A stretch of 32,932 bases of DNA from NCBI GenBank assembly GCA_030539935.1, contig JAUNXF010000006.1:1-32932 (forward strand), written 5' to 3'. This document shows positions 17,875 through 26,611 of this stretch, in pieces. The notes under the pieces were generated by a model. It was not told the origin of the DNA, searched no databases, and saw only the letters and a program-made list of their open reading frames with translations. The number at the start of each line of letters is the position of its first letter. The first letter of the stretch is position 1. The position numbers and the translations under genes were made by a program. Origin of the DNA: Methanobrevibacter sp. (lineage in GTDB: Archaea; Methanobacteriota; Methanobacteria; Methanobacteriales; Methanobacteriaceae).

Positions 17875-18807
17875 CTAGACCAATCCAAAGAAGCCTGCTC
17901 CAAAATTATTGATTGCATAAAACACTGAAAAGGCACAACAGGTTATTGGAATGGAATACCTTAACCCCTTCTTCAAATCCCCATACATAATCAATGCTAT
18001 CAGAAATCCTGCAGAAATGGAATGGATAATCAGATAAATCTCTGCTGCAAGTGGAGCAACTTCACAGATGGTCCCTCCCTTTCCCAATTCAATCATAAAT
18101 GAGGAATATACTCCAACCATTCCAAGTGCAAAGGGAGCTGCAAATGTGGAAGCGATGATGAGAAACATGATTGACATCATTACACTTGCCTTGCGCTCTC
18201 TCTTCAGTATTAGCATGGCCCTTAAGTCATCACTGACATCAAGAATGACATCCGATAGTGACCCTCCACTTTTACGGGCATTCAATATGATCTTAAAACT
18301 GCGCTCCAAATCCTTTGAATTTAGTCTCATTGCCATGTTATTGAATGATTCATCCAAACTCTTTCCCATCCTTATTTCCACAACGACCCGCCTCAATTCA
18401 TCATATAATGGTCCTTTTCCATGATTGGACATGTCGATCAATGCATTTTCCAGACTTAAGCCTACCTTCAGCATAGAGGACAGCTGCCTTAGGAAGTCTG
18501 GAATGGAATTCTCTATTTCACTTGCCCTTCTTTCTATCTTCATGAATAAGATCAGAACAAATGTCACTGTAGGAATGGAAATTGCCACAACAATAGAAAA
18601 GACCATATTAATTGAGAATATTAATGAAAATAACATGAATAGAAAAATAGATAGGACATAGACAATTAAGATGACCGCCAATATATGAGAGGCCAATGTA
18701 AATATTCCTGCCTTAAGCAAGTATTCCTGAAAGCCAATCAAAATAGATTGGCTAATCTTATTTTCAATTATATCTGATAATTTAATTATTAAATCTTCAA
18801 TTAACAT
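17875..18807 (-). CDS. Type II/IV secretion platform protein (TadC/FlaJ-like, T2SF domain)
   Basis: This 310-residue inner-membrane platform protein has an N-terminal hydrophobic pair (about 40-90) and a cytoplasmic T2SF domain (about 95-215). That domain includes SIPDFLRQLSSMLKVGLSLE, RMGKSLDESF and ARKSGGSLSDVI, the usual conserved blocks. Three more membrane segments follow to the end. It would anchor assembly of the pilin encoded directly downstream. No assembly ATPase or prepilin peptidase gene is in the window. No ribosome binding site precedes the ATG, but a TATA-like box lies about 29 bases upstream, so a leaderless transcript is likely. Confidence 0.88.
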   Translation of the reverse strand: MLIEDLIIKLSDIIENKISQSILIGFQEYLLKAGIFTLASHILAVILIVYVLSIFLFMLFSLIFSINMVFSIVVAISIPTVTFVLILFMKIERRASEIENSIPDFLRQLSSMLKVGLSLENALIDMSNHGKGPLYDELRRVVVEIRMGKSLDESFNNMAMRLNSKDLERSFKIILNARKSGGSLSDVILDVSDDLRAMLILKRERKASVMMSIMFLIIASTFAAPFALGMVGVYSSFMIELGKGGTICEVAPLAAEIYLIIHSISAGFLIALIMYGDLKKGLRYSIPITCCAFSVFYAINNFGAGFFGLV

Positions 18808-18828
18808 TGTTAATAGGTTTGTATAAGT

Positions 18829-18842
18829 TATTAATAAATTTA
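18829..18842 (-). promoter_or_regulatory. TATA-like box of the pilus operon, placed for a leaderless start
   Basis: On the minus strand AAATTTATTA (within 18831-18842) is centred about 29 bases upstream of the ATG at 18807. The sequence between has no Shine-Dalgarno motif. Transcription would therefore begin at or within a few bases of the start codon. Confidence 0.4.
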
Positions 18843-19002
18843 ACCTATTTACAGACTTAAAAAAACAATTTAATTATAATATTTTAAAAAATAAGCAAAA
18901 TTATAATTATTCTGTAAAATTAAAATGATTTGTGAAAATATAATTTTATTGGAAATAATAAAAAAATAGTGAATTTATATAATCTAATGAAATTATAATC
19001 AG

Positions 19003-19032
19003 AATGAAAAATAGTAAAAAATAAAAATAGTT
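19003..19032 (-). terminator. Oligo-T terminator after the dipeptidase gene
   Basis: Read on the minus strand, the stretch just past the stop is AACTATTTTTATTTTTTAC followed by more T-runs, with no strong hairpin. Archaeal transcription often ends at such T-tracts. Confidence 0.4.
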
Positions 19033-19047
19033 AAGATTGAAAGGGGA

Positions 19048-20091
19048 TTATAATATCTGAGGCAAATCGCCAATCAGTTTACCCTTTTTATCCACCAGAA
19101 CCATATCCTCTATCCTTATTCCAAACTCACCTTCAAGATAGATTCCAGGCTCTATGGTAACAACCATATTGTTCTCCAAAACAGTCTTATCCCTAAATGA
19201 TAAGGTAGGGCTTTCATGAATGTCCAATCCTAAGCTATGGCCTGTGCTGTGAATGAATTTGTCGCCATACCCATATTCAGCAATGATGTCCCTTGCAACC
19301 TTATCAACCTCACAGGCCTTAACACCTGCCTTCACTGCATCAATGGCCTTATCATGAGCTTCAAGAACAATATCTGATATCTCCTCCTGCCTTTCTGTAT
19401 AGAGGAATGTCCTTGTAGTGTCAGAGCAATACCCTTCAAATTTGCACCCATAATCCACCAAAACAGGAGTTTCCAATGCATGCTGCCTTGGAGTTGAATG
19501 AGGCAGTGAGGATATGGCTCCAGATGCAAATATTGTATCAAATGATTCGACACCTGCACCATTTCTCCTCATAAGATAGCCTAATTCATAGGCACATTCC
19601 CATTCCTCCTTTCCCTCTTCCTGCTTTGACCTTACATCCAATTCAATCAGGGACTTATGTGCAATTTCAGTTGCCTTAATGATCTTATTAATCTCCTCAT
19701 CAGACTTTATCATCCTTTCAGTTGATATTGCATCAGAAATGGTGAGATTGAATTCCTTGAACTTTTGATAGACATTTGCAGTCAAATCTGATTCAATGGC
19801 CAAATTCCTTATCTCCTCTTCTTTAAGATATTCAATAATCTTATCAAAGGATTCATACTTTAGAATGTCAATGGAAGATGTGTTCCTTGCATTTTCCAAA
19901 TCCATTTCAGAAACAAATATGATTGGATTCTCCTTAATGATTAAAAATGCAAAGCTTGTTGACAAATATCCTGAAAGATAATGAATATTATTGAAATTAG
20001 CCACCAGCATTGCATCCTGATCTTTTTCCTCTAATTTTTTTAGAATGTTTTTTATGTGAAAATTATGAATGTCATTTTCCCTGTCTTTCAT
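19048..20091 (-). CDS. pepQ: Xaa-Pro dipeptidase / aminopeptidase (M24B)
   Basis: This metallopeptidase cleaves peptide bonds before proline. At 347 residues it has a creatinase-like N-terminal domain (1-125) and the pita-bread catalytic domain. All five metal ligands are seen: Asp213 (LVDYG), Asp224 (CSDTTR), His285 (HSTGHSLGL), Glu314 (TIEPG) and Glu328 (RIEDM). GAGG lies seven bases before the ATG. It is divergent from ycaO with a 191-base spacer. The likely role is peptide recycling in the cytoplasm. The pepQ symbol is used by family resemblance; substrate length preference cannot be read from the sequence. Confidence 0.92.
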   Translation of the reverse strand: MKDRENDIHNFHIKNILKKLEEKDQDAMLVANFNNIHYLSGYLSTSFAFLIIKENPIIFVSEMDLENARNTSSIDILKYESFDKIIEYLKEEEIRNLAIESDLTANVYQKFKEFNLTISDAISTERMIKSDEEINKIIKATEIAHKSLIELDVRSKQEEGKEEWECAYELGYLMRRNGAGVESFDTIFASGAISSLPHSTPRQHALETPVLVDYGCKFEGYCSDTTRTFLYTERQEEISDIVLEAHDKAIDAVKAGVKACEVDKVARDIIAEYGYGDKFIHSTGHSLGLDIHESPTLSFRDKTVLENNMVVTIEPGIYLEGEFGIRIEDMVLVDKKGKLIGDLPQIL

Positions 20092-20224
20092 TTAAAGGCC
20101 TCTAAAAATTTTGAAAATTAAAAATCATGAATTGTTGAATATCTTCAAATAAATATTAATTTTCATTATTTAAAAATTAAACTATGAAAACATTGAAAAA
20201 TTAATAATAATTATAAATAATCAC

Positions 20225-20282
20225 AAATATAATATAACTATTAGACAGAATTATTTTTTAAAAATAGCTAAGGATAAAAAAC
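20225..20282 (+). promoter_or_regulatory. Promoter of ycaO-tfuA
   Basis: A TATA-like stretch AAATATAATATA at 20225-20236 lies about 50 bases before the ATG, giving a leader of about 25-30 bases. AAGGAT seven bases before the ATG is a modest ribosome binding site. Confidence 0.45.
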
Positions 20283-21548
20283 ATGTTTGAAGACATTCCA
20301 ATAAAATTCTTTAAGGGAACTCATAGAGTGAGAGACCCAAAGGAAACAATTGAAATAAATGAGAAAAAGCTAAGAACTGCAGGAATAACCAGACTGACTG
20401 AAATCACCGACCTGGACAGAGTGAAGATTCCAGTATTCTCAGCCATTCGCCCAACTGCACAGTCCGGAGGAGTGAGCGTATATGCAGGAAAGGGTGCAAC
20501 AAGAGAGCAGGCAAAGGCATCTGCAATGATGGAAGGGTTCGAAAGGTACTCTGCAGAAAGGCAAGACAAGGATTCAGAAAGAACCTTTGTAGACACATAC
20601 AATAACCTTATAAATGATCCGTCCACCTCCAATAATGTGCTTGACCCAAGAGACCTCCTTTTGCCAAAGAACTATGGCAATGAAAATGTGGCCAATTCAA
20701 GGCTTGAATGGATAGAGGCAGAAGACATCATAAGTGAAGAAATCATTCATGTGCCGTCAAATGCGGTTTTCCACCCATATGTTCCAACAAGGGAAGTCAA
20801 CCCTAGTCCAATAGCTATTTTTAAGGGAAACACCAATGGCCTTGCATCTGGAAACATTATAGAGGAATCAGTTTTGCATGGAATCTTTGAAGTTGTTGAA
20901 AGGGATGCATGGAGCATCTTTGAACTTACCAAAAGAAACAAAAGGGAAATCAATCAGGACACAATTGAAAATGACATCATCAATGAGCTTTTGGACAAGT
21001 TCCACTCCCAAGGAATCAACATCAAGCTTATGGACTTGACTGCCGATTTGAAGATAACCACAATAGCTGCAAGTGCTGATGACACAGTCCTTAAGGACCC
21101 TGCACTATTGACATTAGGTGTCGGAACCCACTTGAACCCTGAAGTTGCTGTCATCAGGGCACTTACTGAAGTTGCACAAAGCAGGGCAACCCAGATTCAT
21201 GGAACCCGTGAAGACACAATAAGGGCGGACTTCATGAGAAAGTCCGGCTATGAACGCATGAAAAAGATGAACAGACACTATTTCGAAAAAGAGGAAGAAA
21301 CAATTGATCTTAAAGACATTGAGGATAAAAGCTCACATTCAATCAAAAGGGATATTGAAACAAGCATTGAAGAGGTTCAAAAAGCCGGATTCAAACAGAT
21401 CCTATACACAGACCTTACAAGGGAGGAAATTGGAATCAATGTTGCAAGGGTAATCATTCCAAAGGCGGAACTGTATTCATTGGATGAGGAAAGATTAGGA
21501 ACCCGGGCTTTGGAATATGACAGAAAAGCAAGAAGAGGATTGGTCTGA
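20283..21548 (+). CDS. ycaO: YcaO protein for McrA-glycine thioamidation
   Basis: YcaO enzymes activate a peptide-backbone amide with ATP. With TfuA in methanogens they convert one glycine of methyl-coenzyme M reductase (McrA) to thioglycine. This 421-residue protein has the YcaO blocks: SGGVSVYAGKGATREQAKAS near residue 60, AMMEGFERYSAER with the Glu pair of the nucleotide site, and a second half with SVLHGIFEVVERDAW and LNPEVAVIRALTEVAQSRAT. The tfuA start overlaps its stop by one base (TGATG), so the two are translationally coupled. This arrangement is the known methanogen pair, which makes the McrA assignment strong though still inferred from context. Confidence 0.95.
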   Translation: MFEDIPIKFFKGTHRVRDPKETIEINEKKLRTAGITRLTEITDLDRVKIPVFSAIRPTAQSGGVSVYAGKGATREQAKASAMMEGFERYSAERQDKDSERTFVDTYNNLINDPSTSNNVLDPRDLLLPKNYGNENVANSRLEWIEAEDIISEEIIHVPSNAVFHPYVPTREVNPSPIAIFKGNTNGLASGNIIEESVLHGIFEVVERDAWSIFELTKRNKREINQDTIENDIINELLDKFHSQGINIKLMDLTADLKITTIAASADDTVLKDPALLTLGVGTHLNPEVAVIRALTEVAQSRATQIHGTREDTIRADFMRKSGYERMKKMNRHYFEKEEETIDLKDIEDKSSHSIKRDIETSIEEVQKAGFKQILYTDLTREEIGINVARVIIPKAELYSLDEERLGTRALEYDRKARRGLV

Positions 21549-22189
21549 TGACTAAAATTATTGTATATTTAGGCCTTTCCATTTTGGAAGATGAAGCCAA
21601 AACCATACTGGATGCTGATTACAGGCCTCCAGTTAAAAGGGGAGACATCCTAAAGGCGATAAGTGAAAAGCCAGACATAATAGGAATAATAGATGGGGTT
21701 TTCCACCACTCTCCAGCAGTTGCCCATAAGGAGATTATGAAAGCCTTGGATAAGGGAATAACTGTTGTAGGGGGAAGCAGTATGGGAGCCCTAAGGGCAT
21801 CTGAACTGGATGACTTGGGAATGATAGGCATAGGATATGTCTACAAGGCATACAGATCAGGAAAAATAACATCAGATGATGATGTGGCACTTAGCTTTGA
21901 CCCAGAAAGAAATGTCCCAATCTCCGAAGCTCTTGTAAATGTTGACTATAAGCTTAATTTAGCTGTAGATGAAGGAATCATCACAGAAGAGGAAAAGGAC
22001 AATATCCACAATATTGCCAAGGAAATCTATTATCCGAAAAGATCATATCAGAACATCTTTTCCAAAGTGGAAATGGAAGATGAAAGGAAAACCAAACTCA
22101 TCGATTTTGTATTGAAAGAGAAAGACATCAAATATTTGGATGCCATTGAAGTTTTAGAGCATATAAAAAGCATTTCCAATGAGGAATAG
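21548..22189 (+). CDS. tfuA: TfuA protein for McrA-glycine thioamidation
   Basis: This 213-residue TfuA-like protein has IIDGVFHHSPAVAHKEIMKAL, then the signature GGSSMGALRASELDD, and a third block with GIGYVYKAYRSGKI and DDDVALSFDPE. TfuA is the partner of YcaO in McrA thioglycine formation and is thought to help deliver the sulfur nucleophile or its donor protein. Its ATG shares one base with the ycaO stop, so the two are one operon. The gene ends at 22189. The next gene, a LarE-like sulfur transferase, has its own promoter about 200 bases on. Confidence 0.94.
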   Translation: MTKIIVYLGLSILEDEAKTILDADYRPPVKRGDILKAISEKPDIIGIIDGVFHHSPAVAHKEIMKALDKGITVVGGSSMGALRASELDDLGMIGIGYVYKAYRSGKITSDDDVALSFDPERNVPISEALVNVDYKLNLAVDEGIITEEEKDNIHNIAKEIYYPKRSYQNIFSKVEMEDERKTKLIDFVLKEKDIKYLDAIEVLEHIKSISNEE

Positions 22190-22258
22190 CTTCATGGCCA
22201 ATCATACTTTTTAAGATTATTGGACATTTCAGCTATCTAATTTTAAAATCAATAGCAA

Positions 22259-22292
22259 AATTTATATAATGTAAAGAATATAACAATTGTTA
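22259..22292 (+). promoter_or_regulatory. larE promoter with palindrome at the expected transcript start
   Basis: TATA box TTTATATAA at 22261-22269, then the perfect 12-bp palindrome TAACAATTGTTA at 22281-22292, about where transcription would begin. Its core AACAATTGTT has the same AACAnnTGTT form as the paired sites at 9114-9134. A leader of about 110 bases would precede the gene. Confidence 0.45.
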
Positions 22293-22402
22293 ATTTATTA
22301 TTTCAATTTAATAATAATAAATTCACCAGACTATCAAATTAAAACATCAAAAAAATTTGTCAAGAGGGATGAATTTTTTAATAAATTAATTTGAGGATGA
22401 AA

Positions 22403-23473
22403 ATGAACACCAATCAGAAAATAGAAAAAGTGAAGGAAATACTAAAAAACCATCAGAAAATAGCGTTAGCTTTCTCTGGAGGGGCAGACAGCACACTCCT
22501 TGCATATCTTGCAAAGGAAGTGGACTGTGATGTGCTTGCAATAACATATGACAATCAAATTTTTCCAAGCGGATTTTTGGAATTTGCAAAAAAGAGAGCA
22601 TCCGAACTTGGAGTAAGACATGAAATTATAGAAAATAATTTCCTTGATATGGAGGGGGATATAGTCAACAATACTCCACAAAGATGTTTAGTGTGCAGAA
22701 GATTGATGTATGGTGCCATAAAACAACTGGCTAATGAAGAAGGATATGAAATAATCATAGACGGAAACAATATAACAGACCTTACCCATGACAGGCCAGG
22801 GATACTGATGAAATATGAGTTTGAGATTGAAAGTCCATTCATTGAAGCTGAACTTGAAACCTATGAGATTCACAAGTTCCTTGAAGAAAGCAATATAGAA
22901 TATTCAAGGTCAACAACATGCCTTGCAACAAGAGTGAAAACAAATGAAACCGTTACAATGGACAAGGTCAACAGAATCGATTACTGTGAAAGCTTCATTA
23001 AGGAAAAGACAAACTCCCAAACAGCCAAGCTAAGGGAAAGCAATAATGTTGCAACAGTTGAACTGGACAATATTGGAATTGTTTTAGAGAAAAAGAGAAT
23101 TGAATCAATTGTCAATGAACTTCAATTGGCCCAATATGAGAAGATCCTATTCAACTTTATAGTGGACAAAAATAAGGAAAGCCTCATTGAAGACAAGGAG
23201 CTTGAAATTGGAGCCAACAATCTGACCTTAAGAAAAAGATTGCCATTTGGAATAAACATTCAGGAAACCGTCAGAATAATTGAAGAGAATGAAAATGAGC
23301 ATATAAGCAATGTTCAATCCTTTGAAGATATCGGCTACATCAAACTGGATGTTGACGAAAAGGAGTCCAAGATATTTAGAGACGGAAAGATAAGCATTGA
23401 AAACAATAGGGACAAAGTCGATGCCAAGGAATCCTTAGTCAAGATTTTGCCTTTGATTAGAAGAACTGTTTAA
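22403..23473 (+). CDS. larE: LarE-like ATP-dependent sulfur transferase, three-cysteine type
   Basis: This PP-loop enzyme of the LarE family adenylates its substrate and delivers sulfur; in lactobacilli it builds the nickel-pincer nucleotide of lactate racemase. Counting from the ATG at 22403 (six bases after GAGG; other starts at 22391 and 22397 fit the site less well), the PP-loop SGGADS is at 25-30, RCLVC gives Cys95 and Cys98, and TTCLATR gives Cys173. Three such cysteines mark the LarE subset that carries a [4Fe-4S] cluster and passes on sulfide rather than sacrificing a cysteine. At 356 residues it is longer than typical LarE by about 80-90 C-terminal residues. Its place after ycaO-tfuA invites a link to sulfur supply, but the true substrate is open. 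Confidence 0.85.
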   Translation: MNTNQKIEKVKEILKNHQKIALAFSGGADSTLLAYLAKEVDCDVLAITYDNQIFPSGFLEFAKKRASELGVRHEIIENNFLDMEGDIVNNTPQRCLVCRRLMYGAIKQLANEEGYEIIIDGNNITDLTHDRPGILMKYEFEIESPFIEAELETYEIHKFLEESNIEYSRSTTCLATRVKTNETVTMDKVNRIDYCESFIKEKTNSQTAKLRESNNVATVELDNIGIVLEKKRIESIVNELQLAQYEKILFNFIVDKNKESLIEDKELEIGANNLTLRKRLPFGINIQETVRIIEENENEHISNVQSFEDIGYIKLDVDEKESKIFRDGKISIENNRDKVDAKESLVKILPLIRRTV

Positions 23474-23539
23474 AGTTCTTCTTTAACTATTTTTTAAATT
23501 AGAAGAGCTGTTTAAAGTTCTTCTTTAACTATTTTTTAA
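23456..23539 (+). repeat. 42-bp tandem duplication of the larE 3' end with its terminator hairpin
   Basis: Positions 23456-23497 and 23498-23539 are two copies of the same 42 bases with a single A/G difference. The first contains the last larE codons and the TAA stop at 23471-23473. Each copy carries an AAGAAC (or AAGAGC) to GTTCTT stem and a following T-run, so the terminator is doubled. More T-runs follow to 23575. Confidence 0.92.
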
Positions 23540-23590
23540 TCATTGTTTTTTAATTTTTTACATTTTTTTTAACTAATTTCTACATTTGAA

Positions 23591-24136
23591 TTATTTTCCA
23601 TTCCTTAATCTTTGCTCTCTTGCAAAGTCCTTGAATGAAATCTTCTTTTCAGTTGGAATGGTCTTTTCGACTAACTTTTCCACTCTTGAATCACTTTCTC
23701 TCCAGTCCTCTTCATTATCAGACCCATTATTACTGCTTAGAATGTTTATTTTATCTAAGATGCCTTTGGAGTATTCCTCTTTTGATGTGAGCCCCTTTAA
23801 AGCAAGTATCTTTCCATCCAGCCTTAAGCTTTGGTTGTCTGCCTTGACCTCTTTCAAGTGAATTTCAAATCTGCTTGCTTTACTTATTTCATCATCAGTT
23901 ATGAGATTGTACTTTAAAAAAAGATTTTCATGTGGAATGACATCATTTATTGTTCTTTTTAGAGAAGATTCAAAAAGGCCTATAATGTTTTCAATGACTG
24001 GAAGGCCATTGTCCCAATAATATGCAAGTATGACATTCAATTGGATTTCATGTTCAGAGAACTCATCTCCAATCCTTGCCCTTATCCCGATTGTTGAATC
24101 ATTATCCTTTATGACTAAAATAGGTTCATCAGACAT
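23591..24136 (-). CDS. Hypothetical protein, unrecognised
   Basis: This 181-residue protein is acidic and hydrophilic, without a signal peptide or membrane segment. The first 100 residues look folded and strand-rich (EPILVIKDNDSTIGIRARIG, then EIQLNVILAYYWDNGLPVIE). The C-terminal third is Ser/Asp/Glu/Lys-rich and probably flexible, ending KDFAREQRLRNGK. GTGAT three bases before the ATG supports the start. It faces larE tail to tail, and the next gene upstream on the same strand is the second adhesin's terminator region. I find no motif that gives a function. Confidence 0.75.
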   Translation of the reverse strand: MSDEPILVIKDNDSTIGIRARIGDEFSEHEIQLNVILAYYWDNGLPVIENIIGLFESSLKRTINDVIPHENLFLKYNLITDDEISKASRFEIHLKEVKADNQSLRLDGKILALKGLTSKEEYSKGILDKINILSSNNGSDNEEDWRESDSRVEKLVEKTIPTEKKISFKDFAREQRLRNGK

Positions 24137-24320
24137 CTTATCACATAAAAATAATTAAATTAAAATATTTCATTCATCATTAGACTTTTTTATAAAATTG
24201 AATACTAAAACATTTATTAGAACTCATATAAATATTTTAAATTTTTAAAAAAATGAAAAATTTTATTAATAATCTAAAAAAAGAATAAAAATGAAAAAAA
24301 TATAGAAAAAACTTAAAGTC

Positions 24321-24356
24321 CTAAAAAAAGAAAAAAAGCAGATATTAATAATATCT
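24321..24356 (-). terminator. Terminator overlapping the stop codon of the second adhesin
   Basis: Read on the minus strand, a 7-bp perfect stem with a three-base loop (AGATATT-ATT-AATATCT, 24340-24356) includes bases of the TAG stop codon and is followed by GCTTTTTTTCTTTTTTT. This is a compact intrinsic-type terminator. Confidence 0.7.
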
Positions 24357-26583
24357 ACTTGACTGTAATTGTTGCGGTTTTGCTTACCTTATTATAGTAG
24401 CTGCTTCCTGCAAAGCTTGCCACTGCCTTGAATTTCCCCTTTTTCTTAAGGTTAGTGATCTTGAAGGTTGCGATTCCCTTTGCATTGGTTCTGACTGCAT
24501 ATGTTTTTCCGTTGACCTTTAGGCTAAGTTTTGTGTTTTTGAAAACCTTGTTCTGATTGGTCTTAAAGGTGACTGCATAGCTTTTGGTCTTTGTGCCAAC
24601 CTTGAATGTTTTGGCAGATGCAGTCATCTTCGGAGTGGCCTTCTTGACTGTAATCTTAAGGGATTTGGAAGATTTAAATAAAAAGTCATCTCCTGCAAAG
24701 CTGATTGAGACAGTATAATTTTTAGGAGCCAAATTAATTGGCAATTTTACTTGGCCTTTACTGTCTGTAGTTCTCTTATATGTCTTTCCATTTAGCTTAA
24801 TTACAAGTGGAGCATTCCTATAATACCTCATCTTATAATTTGTTAGATTAACCACCAAATATTTGCCACCATTATAAACAAAGGAAATTGGTGAAGCTTT
24901 AATAATGGATTTGGATTTATAATCATTTGCATTTTTACCTAAACCCTTACAATTTGTTATATTGAGCTTCATAGATAAGGAATAATCATAAGAAATGGTA
25001 CCATTGCTATAGTGATTATAATCATGATCTACGGTTCCATAGACAGAATTGTTTGTGAAAATTGAATTATTGATCTTTAGTGTATAAATGAATTTTCTAA
25101 AATCATCTGTCCCAATTGCAAATACACTGCCTGAATGTGCACGCCTATTATTGATGAAACTGCAATTGTCAACAGAAATGGTAATATATAATTTTGCAGT
25201 TGAACTATGATAAGATGAAGCAATTACACCCTTAGGATTGTTTTCAAATCGGCAATTTACAATGGAATACTTATTGGAAAAATTGCCATCACTTAATTTA
25301 TGGAAATATGCATCAATCTTGCCAAAACTATGACCATAAGTAATAGTGGAATTCTTATTATTGTAAAAAGTGGAGTTCTCAACCAAATTTACATTTTCTA
25401 AAGTTCCCACTGCACTATTCTTCTGAAAACTGCAGTTCACAACAGAGCAATTGCCATAGGATGAAATGGCAGCACCAAAACGAGCGGAATTATTGATGAA
25501 TGTGCTGTTTGCAACAGTACAATTTCCAGTTGAAAATATGGCTCCTCCGTGCCCATCTACAGAAATGAGGCAATTATTCTTGAATGTGCAATTCACAACA
25601 GAACAATTTTTGGACGAATAAATGACACCCCCATTGATTTGGCGATCATAAAGATTTAAAGTGCAATCCATAAAGTTTGAATCCTTAACGGTACATCTGC
25701 CTCTTGCCTTAATTACACCTGGGCTATTTGTAAAGTTAGATGATTGGATATTGCAAGTTTTAGCATAGATAATGCGATAGTCATTTGATAGCTTTACCGC
25801 ATTATTGACAAAACGACTATTGATTATGTTACAATAGTTTTTACAATATACGATACGGCCATCTGTCCTATCAACATCTGTATTTTCAAAAGTGCATCCG
25901 TCAAACTTTAACTTTCCTTCAGAATAAATGGTGCCCCCATATCTGTTGCTGGTGGAAAAAACACTATTTTTCTTAAAGCTGCAATTAATAAAGCTTGCAT
26001 ATTCCCCATAAAAACAAACAGCACCACCAAAATTATCTGCAGAGTTATTCTCAAAACGACAATTCTGGACAGTGATATTAATATTCATATTGCCGTAAAT
26101 GGCTCTTGTAGAATTGATGAGGGTCAAGCCATCAAATAGGACATTTTGGCCACAGGAAAAAATTTGAGAATTCTTATGGGCATTCAAGATTGTATCTCCA
26201 TTTCCATGAATTGCTATTGATTTAGATATGTAAATTGAATCATTAATTTCAAAATATCCTGAAAGTTCTATTGTATCTCCATCGTTTGCATTATTTACTG
26301 CATTTTGAATGTCTTGAGAAGTTCCGCCATCTATAATTACTGGGTTTGATGGGTCCTCCTCAAACAAAATATCTTCTTCAATGTCTGTTTCAATATCATC
26401 ATTGTCATTTATTTCATTATTGGAATTGATTTCATCAGCCATTCCAATATCATCATCGATTGAGGAATCCACATCCCCTATCTGATTGTCAAAATCATCA
26501 GAAGCGGATATTGCTCCCAAGCTTAATATTAGAATGCATAATAATGAAAAAATGAGCAATCCTTTTTTATAATCATTAAACAT
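24355..26583 (-). CDS. Adhesin-like surface protein with beta-helix and C-terminal Ig-like domains
   Basis: This protein is about 742 residues long if started at MFNDYKKG, the Met five bases after GGTGA; two Mets upstream are possible but less well placed. A signal peptide (GLLIFSLLCILILSLGAISA) is followed by an Asp/Asn-rich acidic linker, a beta-helix region of rungs such as NCSFKKNSVFS and NCTVANSTFINNSARFG, and from about residue 560 Ig-like domains. The last 100 residues closely match the end of the giant adhesin at 361-8103 (for example ATPKMTA-AKTFK and TFKITNLKKKG). The shared end may be a common stalk or wall-associating part. It is a single gene with its own terminator. It is likely exposed on the cell surface; the binding target is unknown. 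Confidence 0.9.
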   Translation of the reverse strand: MFNDYKKGLLIFSLLCILILSLGAISASDDFDNQIGDVDSSIDDDIGMADEINSNNEINDNDDIETDIEEDILFEEDPSNPVIIDGGTSQDIQNAVNNANDGDTIELSGYFEINDSIYISKSIAIHGNGDTILNAHKNSQIFSCGQNVLFDGLTLINSTRAIYGNMNINITVQNCRFENNSADNFGGAVCFYGEYASFINCSFKKNSVFSTSNRYGGTIYSEGKLKFDGCTFENTDVDRTDGRIVYCKNYCNIINSRFVNNAVKLSNDYRIIYAKTCNIQSSNFTNSPGVIKARGRCTVKDSNFMDCTLNLYDRQINGGVIYSSKNCSVVNCTFKNNCLISVDGHGGAIFSTGNCTVANSTFINNSARFGAAISSYGNCSVVNCSFQKNSAVGTLENVNLVENSTFYNNKNSTITYGHSFGKIDAYFHKLSDGNFSNKYSIVNCRFENNPKGVIASSYHSSTAKLYITISVDNCSFINNRRAHSGSVFAIGTDDFRKFIYTLKINNSIFTNNSVYGTVDHDYNHYSNGTISYDYSLSMKLNITNCKGLGKNANDYKSKSIIKASPISFVYNGGKYLVVNLTNYKMRYYRNAPLVIKLNGKTYKRTTDSKGQVKLPINLAPKNYTVSISFAGDDFLFKSSKSLKITVKKATPKMTASAKTFKVGTKTKSYAVTFKTNQNKVFKNTKLSLKVNGKTYAVRTNAKGIATFKITNLKKKGKFKAVASFAGSSYYNKVSKTATITVK

Positions 26584-26611
26584 CATTTTCACCTTAAAAT
26601 CACTCATTTAA

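Noticed and set aside
18965-19070. Possible echo at the end of the dipeptidase gene around ATTATAAT
   Set aside because: The similarity needs several gaps and rests on A/T-only words.
22186-22236. Nested inverted repeats ATAGCT/AGCTAT and CCAAT/ATTGG after tfuA
   Set aside because: The stems are short with a large loop, and no T-run follows, so a terminator is not supported.
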